Under the pieces are notes generated by a model that worked only from the letters and a program-made list of their open reading frames with translations, was not told the DNA's origin and ran no database searches. From NCBI GenBank assembly GCA_902467875.1, contig CABQWP010000036.1:1-21331 (forward strand): a stretch of 21,331 bases of DNA, given 5' to 3'. A program made the position numbers and the translations under genes. Of this stretch, positions 1-5,638 are shown piece after piece (position 1 is the first letter of the stretch; every line of letters begins with the position of its first letter). Origin of the DNA: an uncultured Collinsella sp. (GTDB lineage: Bacteria; Actinomycetota; Coriobacteriia; Coriobacteriales; Coriobacteriaceae).

Positions 1-1272
1 TCTTTCGATGGGGAGGCGGAATCCGGGGACCCCCCCCCCAGCCGCGACTATCTTTGGAACACCCTCGGCACCGCCGTGTGGGGCCTGGCGTTTCCGTTGC
101 TCACCATCGTGTCTACGCAGCTCGTGGGCGCCGAAGAAGCAGGCAAATTCTCCATCGCCTTTGTCACCGGCACGCTCATCATGATCGCGTGCAACTACGG
201 CGTGCGCAATTTCCAGGTCTCAGACATCGACGAAAAGACGTCCTTTGCCTCCTACCAGCTCAACCGCTGGCTTTGTGGAGCGCTCGCCCTAGGCTGCGGC
301 CTCATGTACAGCAGCGCCCGCGGCTATGATGCACAGATGGCGACGATCGGCCTGGGCGTCTACCTCTATAAGGTGATCGACGGCATCGCCGACGTGTACG
401 AGGGCCGCCTGCAGCAGGCCGACAAGCTCTATTTGGCTGGCATGAGCCAAACGCTGCGTTCCGCCGGCGTCATCGCGGTCTTTAGCGTGGCGCTGTTCCT
501 CACGCGCAGCATGCCCATCGCGGCCATGGTCATGGGTGTCACCGCCATCGCCTCGCTCGTGCTGGTCACCGCGCCGCTTGCCCTGCTCGAGACCGAAAAA
601 TCGCGCCGCGTGAGCCTGCGCGAGGTCGGCCACCTATTTGTCCAGTGCGCCCCGCTCTTTGGTGCACTGTTCCTGTTCAACCTAATTGAGAGCATGCCCA
701 AGTTTGTGATGGAAGGCACGCTGGCATACAAATATCAGCTGTACTTTAATGCCCTGTTCTTTCCGGCGCAAGCTATTTTGCTGAGCATTGGATTTATCTA
801 TAAACCGCAGCTCCTGCGCTTGTCGAGCATTTGGGCTAATCCTCGCAAGCGTCGTCGCTTTGACCTGATTATTGTTGCCGTTATGGCGCTGATCGTAGTC
901 ATCACCGGCGTGTGCGCCGCATTTATGGCAGGTCCCGGTATTCCCCTCATGAGCTTTATGTACGGCCTCAGCTTTGAACGCTACCGTACGCTGGCGCTGC
1001 TGATGGTCGTCGCCGGCGGCGTCACCGCGGCCATCGACTTTATCTACGCCATCATCACGGTGCTGCGCCACGCTAGAGACGTCACCAAGATCTACCTGAT
1101 CTGCTTCGCCGTAAGCGTGGTGCTGCCGGTGATCCTGATTAAGCTGCTGGGTCTGATGGGCGCTGTGGTGAGCTACCTAGCCATCATGGCCCTACTCCTG
1201 GTGCTGCTGATAATCGAGTACGCCAACATCCGCCAACGCATCGAACGCGACCGCAACCCATACGGCGCCTAA
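1..1272 (+). CDS. Polysaccharide/oligosaccharide flippase (Wzx/MATE-like), 5' partial
   Basis: This is a multi-pass inner-membrane protein, probably a lipid-linked oligosaccharide flippase for cell-wall or surface polysaccharide. The frame is open from base 1 with no in-frame ATG upstream of a family-like start (NTLGTAVWGLAFPLLTIVSTQ, from about base 58). The true start therefore lies left of the window, and the GTG at 76 is too deep in the first membrane helix to be it. Many hydrophobic helices are visible along the whole length, with basic loops such as NPRKRRR, and the protein ends in a basic tail after a final helix pair. The early phrase on a ligand ranked as LVGAEEAGKFSIAFVTG fits the first loop of the MOP exporter superfamily. 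The visible 5' end contains a C10 run. The neighbours to the left are unknown, but such genes usually sit in polysaccharide clusters. The family call is solid; the substrate is not known. Confidence 0.8.
   Translation, partial: SFDGEAESGDPPPSRDYLWNTLGTAVWGLAFPLLTIVSTQLVGAEEAGKFSIAFVTGTLIMIACNYGVRNFQVSDIDEKTSFASYQLNRWLCGALALGCGLMYSSARGYDAQMATIGLGVYLYKVIDGIADVYEGRLQQADKLYLAGMSQTLRSAGVIAVFSVALFLTRSMPIAAMVMGVTAIASLVLVTAPLALLETEKSRRVSLREVGHLFVQCAPLFGALFLFNLIESMPKFVMEGTLAYKYQLYFNALFFPAQAILLSIGFIYKPQLLRLSSIWANPRKRRRFDLIIVAVMALIVVITGVCAAFMAGPGIPLMSFMYGLSFERYRTLALLMVVAGGVTAAIDFIYAIITVLRHARDVTKIYLICFAVSVVLPVILIKLLGLMGAVVSYLAIMALLLVLLIIEYANIRQRIERDRNPYGA
30..39 (+). repeat. C10 homopolymer tract in flippase coding sequence
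   Basis: Ten consecutive C residues follow GGGGA within the N-terminal coding part of the flippase, before its first membrane helix. In the present frame they encode part of Asp-Pro-Pro-Pro. Tracts of this length are prone to slipped-strand changes, which would shift the frame and switch the protein off. A read or assembly error in the tract is an equally simple concern. Confidence 0.8.
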
Positions 1273-1588
1273 TTAGCTGCCCGGTCACCGGAATTTACGA
1301 TGGAATCACCCCGTCTGGGGTCTCGTTGCGGACAATATTCATCACGCAAAACTAAGTGAGTAGACTTTTACCGAATCTCCGACCACACCAACAGAGCACA
1401 AGTCTGTGACCTGCGGTTTTATTGAGGCAAATATGTTGGGTGCTCGGCATTTCCAAAAAAGTCTACTCACTTAGCCAGCGGGCAGCCAAATGATTATTTA
1501 ATCCCCGTCCCAGAGAAATCAATTAGTGGGCAGAAGGGCAAAAGTAGTCAAAAAAGCCCCGTCCCAAATTAGCTACCCCTTGCACCGA
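1273..1588. other. Intergenic region between convergent flippase and phosphoesterase genes
   Basis: This 316-bp stretch has no credible gene. It holds the 18-bp inverted-repeat element (1352-1474). To its right, the phrase CCCCGTCCCA followed by an A-rich ATTAG string occurs twice (about 1502-1532 and 1557-1571), an imperfect direct repeat. Read on the - strand, the second copy gives GGGACGGGGC then a T run just past the phosphoesterase stop. I could not find a matching upstream arm, so I do not call a terminator. The region is AT-richer than both neighbours. Confidence 0.6.
1352..1474. repeat. MITE-like intergenic element with perfect 18-bp terminal inverted repeats
   Basis: CTAAGTGAGTAGACTTTT at 1352-1369 is exactly reverse-complemented at 1457-1474, with 87 bp between the arms. 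Inside, a short second pairing is possible between the CACCAACA area (about 1386-1393) and TGTTGGGTG (about 1434-1442), so the whole element could fold into one long hairpin. There is no ORF in it and no obvious target-site duplication at the edges. It could be a MITE, a REP-like palindromic unit, or a bidirectional transcription-end structure between the two convergent genes. Only one copy is in this window. Confidence 0.75.
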
Positions 1589-2428
1589 TTATTCGCCCGG
1601 GTTGATGTTCGCGTAGAACTCCGCCCCATCATCGAGCCGCAGGATGCCCACGCGGCCGAACTCGGAGCCGGTGGCGGCGGCGCAGTCGATGTCGATGCGA
1701 TCGGGCACACCAGCAGTGTCCTCGCCGCCCAAGCGCACGATCTGCCCGCGTCCCGATTCCTCATCGAGCCCCGCCAGACCACCGACCTCGCAATAGCGCC
1801 CAAGCGATACCGTGGGCGTGTGACCGCTCACCACGACCGGGCCCTTGCCCTCGGCAGAAAGCAGCCCGGTCGACGCATCCCAATAGCCATGACGAATCCA
1901 CAGCAGGTCATCGGACGACTGCACCGCGAGCATCTGCTGCAGCAGCTCGCGATCGGCACCCACCGCTCCAACGCCATCGGCACAATCGACGCCATGCTCA
2001 AGCAAAAACGCCTGCGCCGCCTCGGTCTCAATACCGGCATGTACCAGCAGATACGGGCGCTCCTCGGTCTCGACCACCGCGTAGAGCGGCAGCGCGGCCA
2101 TCCATCGCACGAGCTCCTCGTATGCCTCAAATTCCATGTCGTTGAGCTGCTCGCGCGTCGTCCAGCCACCGTTGATATCCCAGGTCTCGGCATCGAGCGG
2201 ATCCTGGCCAATGATGGCATCGAGCATGATCTGCTCGTGATTGCCCTTGAGCACGCGGGCGTTGGGCAGCGAGCGCACAAGCTTAATAACGCCGACCGGA
2301 TCGGGCCCGCGATCGATCATGTCGCCCAACACGTACAGCGTGTCGTCGGACGTCAACGAGATCTTAGACAGGGCCTCGTCAAGCGCACGCACGTGCCCGT
2401 GAGCATCAGATGTCACATAGATCGCCAT
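1589..2428 (-). CDS. Metallophosphoesterase, PPP-type (calcineurin-like) phosphatase
   Basis: A 279-aa cytoplasmic two-metal phosphoesterase, probably a protein phosphatase or small-molecule phosphatase of the bacterial PPP group. The signature blocks are all present in order: SDAHG at residues 7-11, GDMIDRG at 35-41, GNHE at 62-65, LLVHAG near 127 and GHT in the last third. These supply the metal-binding Asp, His and Asn residues and the catalytic histidine. The length is normal for the family. The ATG at 2428 has AAGGAGAGG with a 6-nt spacer. The gene is monocistronic, divergent from the antiporter gene, and has a promoter candidate about 70 nt upstream. The substrate cannot be told from sequence; diadenosine tetraphosphatase-like activity is an alternative. 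Confidence 0.85.
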   Translation of the reverse strand: MAIYVTSDAHGHVRALDEALSKISLTSDDTLYVLGDMIDRGPDPVGVIKLVRSLPNARVLKGNHEQIMLDAIIGQDPLDAETWDINGGWTTREQLNDMEFEAYEELVRWMAALPLYAVVETEERPYLLVHAGIETEAAQAFLLEHGVDCADGVGAVGADRELLQQMLAVQSSDDLLWIRHGYWDASTGLLSAEGKGPVVVSGHTPTVSLGRYCEVGGLAGLDEESGRGQIVRLGGEDTAGVPDRIDIDCAAATGSEFGRVGILRLDDGAEFYANINPGE

Positions 2429-2478
2429 GGTACGCCTCTCCTTGCATTGCGGCCGAAGCCCGGTGCCGCAACTAAAAC

Positions 2479-2495
2479 TTCAAGTTGAACTTAAA
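2479..2495. promoter_or_regulatory. Operator-like dyad in the divergent intergenic region
   Basis: TTCAAGTT-G-AACTTAAA is a 17-bp dyad with one mismatch between half-sites. It overlaps a second palindrome, AACTT-C-AAGTT (2476-2486). It lies just downstream of the predicted start point of the phosphoesterase transcript, where a repressor would act. The half-site resembles MerR-family operators in style, but no regulator gene is nearby, so its role is only suggested. Confidence 0.35.
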
Positions 2496-2503
2496 CGTTA
2501 CCC

Positions 2504-2532
2504 ATTGTACTCCGTTGCAATAAAGCTGGAAA
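2504..2532 (-). promoter_or_regulatory. Candidate promoter for the metallophosphoesterase
   Basis: On the - strand TTTCCA (2532-2527) and TACAAT (2509-2504) are separated by 17 nt, giving a fair -10 and a weak -35. Initiation near 2497 would leave a leader of about 70 nt before the ATG at 2428. Confidence 0.4.
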
Positions 2533-2567
2533 GGGTTTCCGAGCAGAGGCAAAGACGGCAGCCGTCT
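2528..2567. promoter_or_regulatory. Pair of short palindromes upstream of the antiporter gene
   Basis: GGAAA-GGG-TTTCC (2528-2540) and AGACGGC-A-GCCGTCT (2553-2567) are both perfect dyads in the 253-bp gap before the antiporter gene. They may be operators or form small leader hairpins. I see no convincing promoter for the antiporter itself. Confidence 0.3.
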
Positions 2568-2681
2568 ATGACGATATCGCGCACGCCCGCAATCCAACCC
2601 CATAAACCCACCATCTTTGGGTACAAATAACCGCAGACAACTGACCGTGCCACGCCAACCACCCAGGAGCGGACACCATCC

Positions 2682-4325
2682 ATGAACCAGATCCTTCTCT
2701 TTATCGGCCTCGTCATCATTTTGTGCCTGACCATCAAACCCGTCGGCAAAAAACTCCCCTTCCCCACCCTGCTCATCTTTATCGCACTCGGCATGCTGCT
2801 GGGCGTCAACGGCCCGGCACACATCGACTTTAGCGACTACGCGCTCACCGAAACCGTCTGCAGCACGGCGCTGCTATTCATCATGTTCTACGGCGGCTTT
2901 AACACCAATATCGACCGCGCCAAGCCCGTCGCCGCGCCGGCGGTGCTGCTGAGCACGCTCGGCGTCGTCATCACCGCAGGCATCACCGGCGTGTTCGCCC
3001 ACTTTGTACTGGGCTTCGACTGGATCGGCGGCCTGCTGTTGGGATCGGTCGTGGCGTCCACCGACGCGGCCAGCGTCTTTAGCGTTCTGCGCGAGCACAG
3101 CCTGTCGCTGAGGGGCGGCACCGACTCGCTGCTCGAGGTCGAATCGGGCTCCAACGATCCCGTCGCCTATATGCTCACCGCCGTGCTCGCCACACTCGCG
3201 GCCGGCGGCGACATCAACATTCCCGCACTGCTGGCCAAGCAGATTATCTTGGGCGTGGGCCTGGGCCTCGCCATCGGCTGGGCGGCGGGCCGCCTGATTG
3301 AACGCGCGCACGCAACGGCCGAGGGCGCGCAGACCATCTTTTTGTTCGCCGTGGCCATCGTCGCCTACGCGCTGCCGAGCTACCTGGGCGGCAACGGATT
3401 TTTGGCCGTGTACCTGGCCGGCATTGTGCTGGGTGCGAGCGACATCACCGGCAAGGTCGAGATGGCGCACTTCTTCGATACCCTCACCGAGATGGCCGAG
3501 ATGACGATCTTCTTCTTGCTCGGCCTGCTCGTAACGCCCGCACGCCTGCCGCAGATGCTGCTGCCGGGCCTGGCGCTCATGGCGTTTATGCTCTTTGTGA
3601 GCCGCCCCATCGCCGTCGGCGTGCTCCTAGCGCCCTTTAAGACGAACCCTCGCCAGGTTGCGCTCGTAAGCTGGGCGGGTCTGCGCGGCGCGGCTTCGGT
3701 CGTGTTTAGCCTCTTTACCGTGGTGGCCGGTGTTCCTGGCGGTCACGACCTGTTTGACCTGGTATTTGTGATTGCCGTGTCGAGCATTGTGGTGCAGGGC
3801 TCGCTGCTACCGGCGGTGGCGAAAAAGCTCAATATGATCGACGCGGAAGGCGACGTGCGCCGTACGTTTAACGATTACCGCGACGAGGACGGCATGTCGT
3901 TTGTCAAGTTCAAGGTGGGCGCGGGCCATCCGTTTTCCGGACGCTCGCTCGCCGATATTGGCAGCGCGACGGACATGCTGGTGGTCCTGGTACTGCGCGA
4001 CGGTGCGCACCCGGTGTTGCCCAACGGCGATACCGTAATTGAGGAAGGCGACCTATTGGTGATGGCTGCCCCGACGTTTGAAGAGCGTGCCGAGGTTACG
4101 CTGCGCGAGGTCACCGTGACGCCCCACGGTCGCCTGGCCGGCCAGCGCCTGCGCGATGTGCCGCAAGGCAAGCATCCGTTTATTGTGGTGATGCTCAAGC
4201 GCGAAGGCCAAACGATCATCCCCGACGGCAACACCCTAATATACGCCGGCGACGAAGCCGTCATCGCCACGCTCGCGTCGCAGCCATCCCCACCCATAAG
4301 TTGCGGTGAAATAGGGATTGAATAG
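2682..4325 (+). CDS. K+(Na+)/H+ antiporter, CPA1 family, NhaP2/CvrA-like with TrkA-C domains
   Basis: A 547-aa inner-membrane antiporter that exchanges K+ or Na+ for protons, helping control ion balance and internal pH. Residues 1 to about 390 are a 12- to 13-helix exchanger domain. It carries the ND pair of the ion site at N158-D159 (SGSNDPVAYM), the GGF segment near 70 and the SWAGLRGAASVV segment near 335. Residues about 407-462 form an RCK-C/TrkA-C domain (FVKFKVGAGHPFSG...GDLLVMA), and a second such unit runs to about 535. In some relatives this domain binds c-di-AMP; that is family knowledge, not shown here. The start ATG has CAGGAG upstream at a rather long spacing of 12 nt. The last dozen residues (SPPISCGEIGIE) are encoded by an intergenic palindromic repeat, so the natural C-terminus was probably replaced. 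It is divergent from the phosphoesterase gene. Confidence 0.88.
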   Translation: MNQILLFIGLVIILCLTIKPVGKKLPFPTLLIFIALGMLLGVNGPAHIDFSDYALTETVCSTALLFIMFYGGFNTNIDRAKPVAAPAVLLSTLGVVITAGITGVFAHFVLGFDWIGGLLLGSVVASTDAASVFSVLREHSLSLRGGTDSLLEVESGSNDPVAYMLTAVLATLAAGGDINIPALLAKQIILGVGLGLAIGWAAGRLIERAHATAEGAQTIFLFAVAIVAYALPSYLGGNGFLAVYLAGIVLGASDITGKVEMAHFFDTLTEMAEMTIFFLLGLLVTPARLPQMLLPGLALMAFMLFVSRPIAVGVLLAPFKTNPRQVALVSWAGLRGAASVVFSLFTVVAGVPGGHDLFDLVFVIAVSSIVVQGSLLPAVAKKLNMIDAEGDVRRTFNDYRDEDGMSFVKFKVGAGHPFSGRSLADIGSATDMLVVLVLRDGAHPVLPNGDTVIEEGDLLVMAAPTFEERAEVTLREVTVTPHGRLAGQRLRDVPQGKHPFIVVMLKREGQTIIPDGNTLIYAGDEAVIATLASQPSPPISCGEIGIE

Positions 4326-4394
4326 GCCTCTGAACAGCCATTTCAGTCCCTGGTTCCCCCCCTTTTTCCCACCGCAACTTATGGGTGGGGATGG
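4284..4394. repeat. Palindromic repeat element, perfect 25-bp inverted arms
   Basis: The arm at 4284-4308 is exactly reverse-complemented at 4370-4394. Inside the 61-bp loop, 4314-4327 and 4336-4349 form a second imperfect stem (11 of 14 positions match). The unit would thus fold into a long hairpin or cruciform. The left arm lies inside the antiporter coding sequence and supplies its last codons and stop. There is no transposase. It looks like a REP/MITE-type unit that landed at the 3' end of the gene. Confidence 0.8.
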
Positions 4395-4431
4395 ATTGAA
4401 AAACATTTGAATTGACACCGAAATGAAAAAA

Positions 4432-4458
4432 GCCGGGGGATGTCCCCCGGCATTTTTT
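4432..4458 (+). terminator. Rho-independent terminator after the antiporter
   Basis: GCCGGGGG-ATGT-CCCCCGGC (4432-4451) is followed by ATTTTTT. An A-run on the 5' side (AAAAAA, 4425-4431) makes it potentially bidirectional. It ends the antiporter transcript before the DUF3800 region. Confidence 0.85.
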
Positions 4459-4566
4459 ATGCGAGTCAAGACTAAATACTTCTCGGGAAAACGCCGGCCC
4501 ATTGCGTCAGCAATTTACGAGCCGCTCTACCCACCTCTGGACGGCTAAGGACTTTTCGCAGGTAGT

Positions 4567-4595
4567 TTGACGAACATATGTTTGCTTATTATAAT
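4567..4595 (+). promoter_or_regulatory. Near-consensus sigma-70-type promoter upstream of the DUF3800 leader
   Basis: TTGACG (4567-4572) and TATAAT (4590-4595) are separated by exactly 17 nt. The surrounding DNA is AT-rich. Transcription would begin near 4602. This is the best promoter in the window. Confidence 0.75.
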
Positions 4596-4601
4596 ATTAC
4601 T

Positions 4602-4694
4602 TGAAAGCACCCCTTATCTCATGGTATAAAGAATACGGTTCCCTCCAAAAGAGGGGCCTCCAAGAGCCGGGGTCTTACCCCCGGCATTTTTTTT
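4602..4694 (+). ncRNA. Candidate DUF3800-associated structured RNA (leader or small RNA, about 93 nt)
   Basis: The span runs from the predicted start of the consensus promoter to the T-run of a rho-independent terminator, all ahead of the DUF3800 start codon. No ORF is needed to explain it. It contains a small hairpin CCCTC-CAAAA-GAGGG (4641-4655) and the terminator stem. Known biology: comparative genomics has described several 'DUF3800' RNA motifs (Rfam) that occur next to genes of this family; I recall this but cannot match the exact motif here. Most transcripts should stop at 4694, giving a free small RNA, with read-through making the mRNA. It could be an RNA partner of the protein or an attenuator. 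Confidence 0.6.
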
Positions 4695-4710
4695 GCAAAA
4701 ATGGAGGCTC
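4654..4710 (+). promoter_or_regulatory. Anti-Shine-Dalgarno pairing in the DUF3800 leader
   Basis: GGGCCTCCA (4654-4662) can pair over nine positions, with one G-U, with TGGAGGCTC (4702-4710). The latter contains the GGAGG ribosome binding site of the DUF3800 gene. The terminator hairpin would be enclosed as an inner arm. The 5' strand partly overlaps the small hairpin at 4641-4655, so two exclusive folds are possible. This could keep translation low in read-through mRNA. Confidence 0.45.
4666..4694 (+). terminator. Rho-independent terminator directly before the DUF3800 ribosome binding site
   Basis: GCCGGGG (4666-4672) pairs with CCCCGGC (4679-4685) around a 6-nt loop, followed by ATTTTTTTT. 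It ends only 8 nt before the GGAGG of the next gene, so it lies inside that gene's own leader. Confidence 0.85.
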
Positions 4711-4713
4711 ATC

Positions 4714-5391
4714 ATGAGCGAACTCTCCGTCTTTGTTGACGAATCTGGCGACCTCGGAGGCGTCTCCAACTACTACCTCGTCACCCTCGTTTTTCACGAT
4801 CAAAACGATGCAATCGTTGAACGCATTGACCGCTACGAGCGCGCCCTGTCGCAGTCCTCGCTTCCCAATACGCCTTTTCATGCAGGACCCCTACTGAATG
4901 GAAACGGCGACTACAAAGATCTTCCCAAGGAGCAGCGAAGGCACATGTTGAGCGCATTTCGCGCGTTCATTCAGCATCTCCCCATACGCTATCTCTGTCT
5001 GCAATACCGAATGAGCGAATTCGCCGGCAACCAAAACGGTCTCGCGGAGAGAATGAGGCGAGACCTCACAGTTGAACTTTTCGACCATCTGGAATTCTTC
5101 CAGCGATACGACACCGTTAAGATTTACTACGACAACGGCCAACCGATTGTAACGGAGGTCATTCATTCTGCGCTTGAGTACGTTCTAGCAAGGGATGTCA
5201 TCGTATACCGAGAAGCCACACCACGAGCCTACCGGCTATTCCAAGTTGCTGACTACATCTGTACGATCGAGCTAACGGCTATCAAGTTTGACAGCAAGGA
5301 AGATACAAAGACTGATCGGCTATTTTTTGGAACCCGAAGGACGTTCAAAAAGGGATTTCTCTTATATCTCAGGAAGAAAAGGATGAACTGA
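4714..5391 (+). CDS. DUF3800 domain protein (predicted RNase H-like nuclease fold)
   Basis: A 225-aa cytoplasmic protein. The opening VFVDESGDLG (D9, E10) is the hallmark first strand of DUF3800, which is thought to have an RNase H-like fold with acidic metal-binding residues. Further family-like points are KIYYDNG near residue 145, the QVADYI segment near 185 and the C-terminal FFGTRRTFKKGFLLYLRKK. No biochemical role is firmly known; a nuclease acting on RNA or DNA is the usual guess. The start is ATG 4714, with GGAGG and a 6-nt spacer. An upstream TTG at 4693 lies in the terminator T-run and is rejected. GC is lower than in neighbours (25 of 60 in the line at 5281), which suggests recent acquisition. 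The gene lies behind its own promoter, small-RNA-like leader and terminator, and ends 7 bp from the convergent BREX operon tail. Confidence 0.8.
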   Translation: MSELSVFVDESGDLGGVSNYYLVTLVFHDQNDAIVERIDRYERALSQSSLPNTPFHAGPLLNGNGDYKDLPKEQRRHMLSAFRAFIQHLPIRYLCLQYRMSEFAGNQNGLAERMRRDLTVELFDHLEFFQRYDTVKIYYDNGQPIVTEVIHSALEYVLARDVIVYREATPRAYRLFQVADYICTIELTAIKFDSKEDTKTDRLFFGTRRTFKKGFLLYLRKKRMN

Positions 5392-5398
5392 CCCGGGG

Positions 5399-5611
5399 TC
5401 ACCAGTCGTCAGACGCTCCGCAGTCGTCATCGACGGCAAAGTCGCGGAGGTCGAGGCCTTCGCGTTCGGCTCGGGCTAGGAGCTCTTGGGGCGACTCGTC
5501 CTCGATATCCATCGCGTCGAGCATGGCGGCCGGAAAGCCCACGCCCGCCGCAGACCCCGCGCGGTCGAGCAGGCTCTCGCGCAGCTGGTCTACATCAACG
5601 TCAATCTTCAT
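5399..5611 (-). CDS. Small acidic protein of unknown function, last gene of the BREX operon
   Basis: A 70-aa, strongly acidic protein. ATG 5611 has a perfect GGAGG with a 7-nt spacer, so it is very likely translated. It starts with KIDVDVDQLRESL, has a short middle motif AGVGFPAAMLDAM, and continues with an acidic helix SPQELLARAEREGLDLRDF and a DDD/DDW tail. Similar small proteins ending in 'LxxxAxxxGhDLxxF' occur in gut bacteria, but I know no function for them. It begins 27 nt after the stop of the 450-aa gene, so the two are probably co-transcribed, and perhaps act together. No terminator is seen after its stop. Confidence 0.7.
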   Translation of the reverse strand: MKIDVDVDQLRESLLDRAGSAAGVGFPAAMLDAMDIEDESPQELLARAEREGLDLRDFAVDDDCGASDDW

Positions 5612-5638
5612 GGTGTAGCCTCCTACCAGACCAGGACC

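Noticed and set aside
1557..1588. A terminator for the metallophosphoesterase (GGGACGGGGC plus T-run on the - strand)
   Set aside because: The T-run is good, but I could find no complementary upstream arm, so the hairpin is not supported.
2540..2681. A c-di-AMP (ydaO-type) riboswitch before the K+/H+ antiporter
   Set aside because: The leader is too short and I see none of the conserved paired elements; only small isolated palindromes are present.
4693..4713. TTG at 4693 as the start of the DUF3800 protein
   Set aside because: It lies in the T-run of the terminator and has no ribosome binding site; ATG 4714 has GGAGG at ideal spacing and gives the family-typical start.
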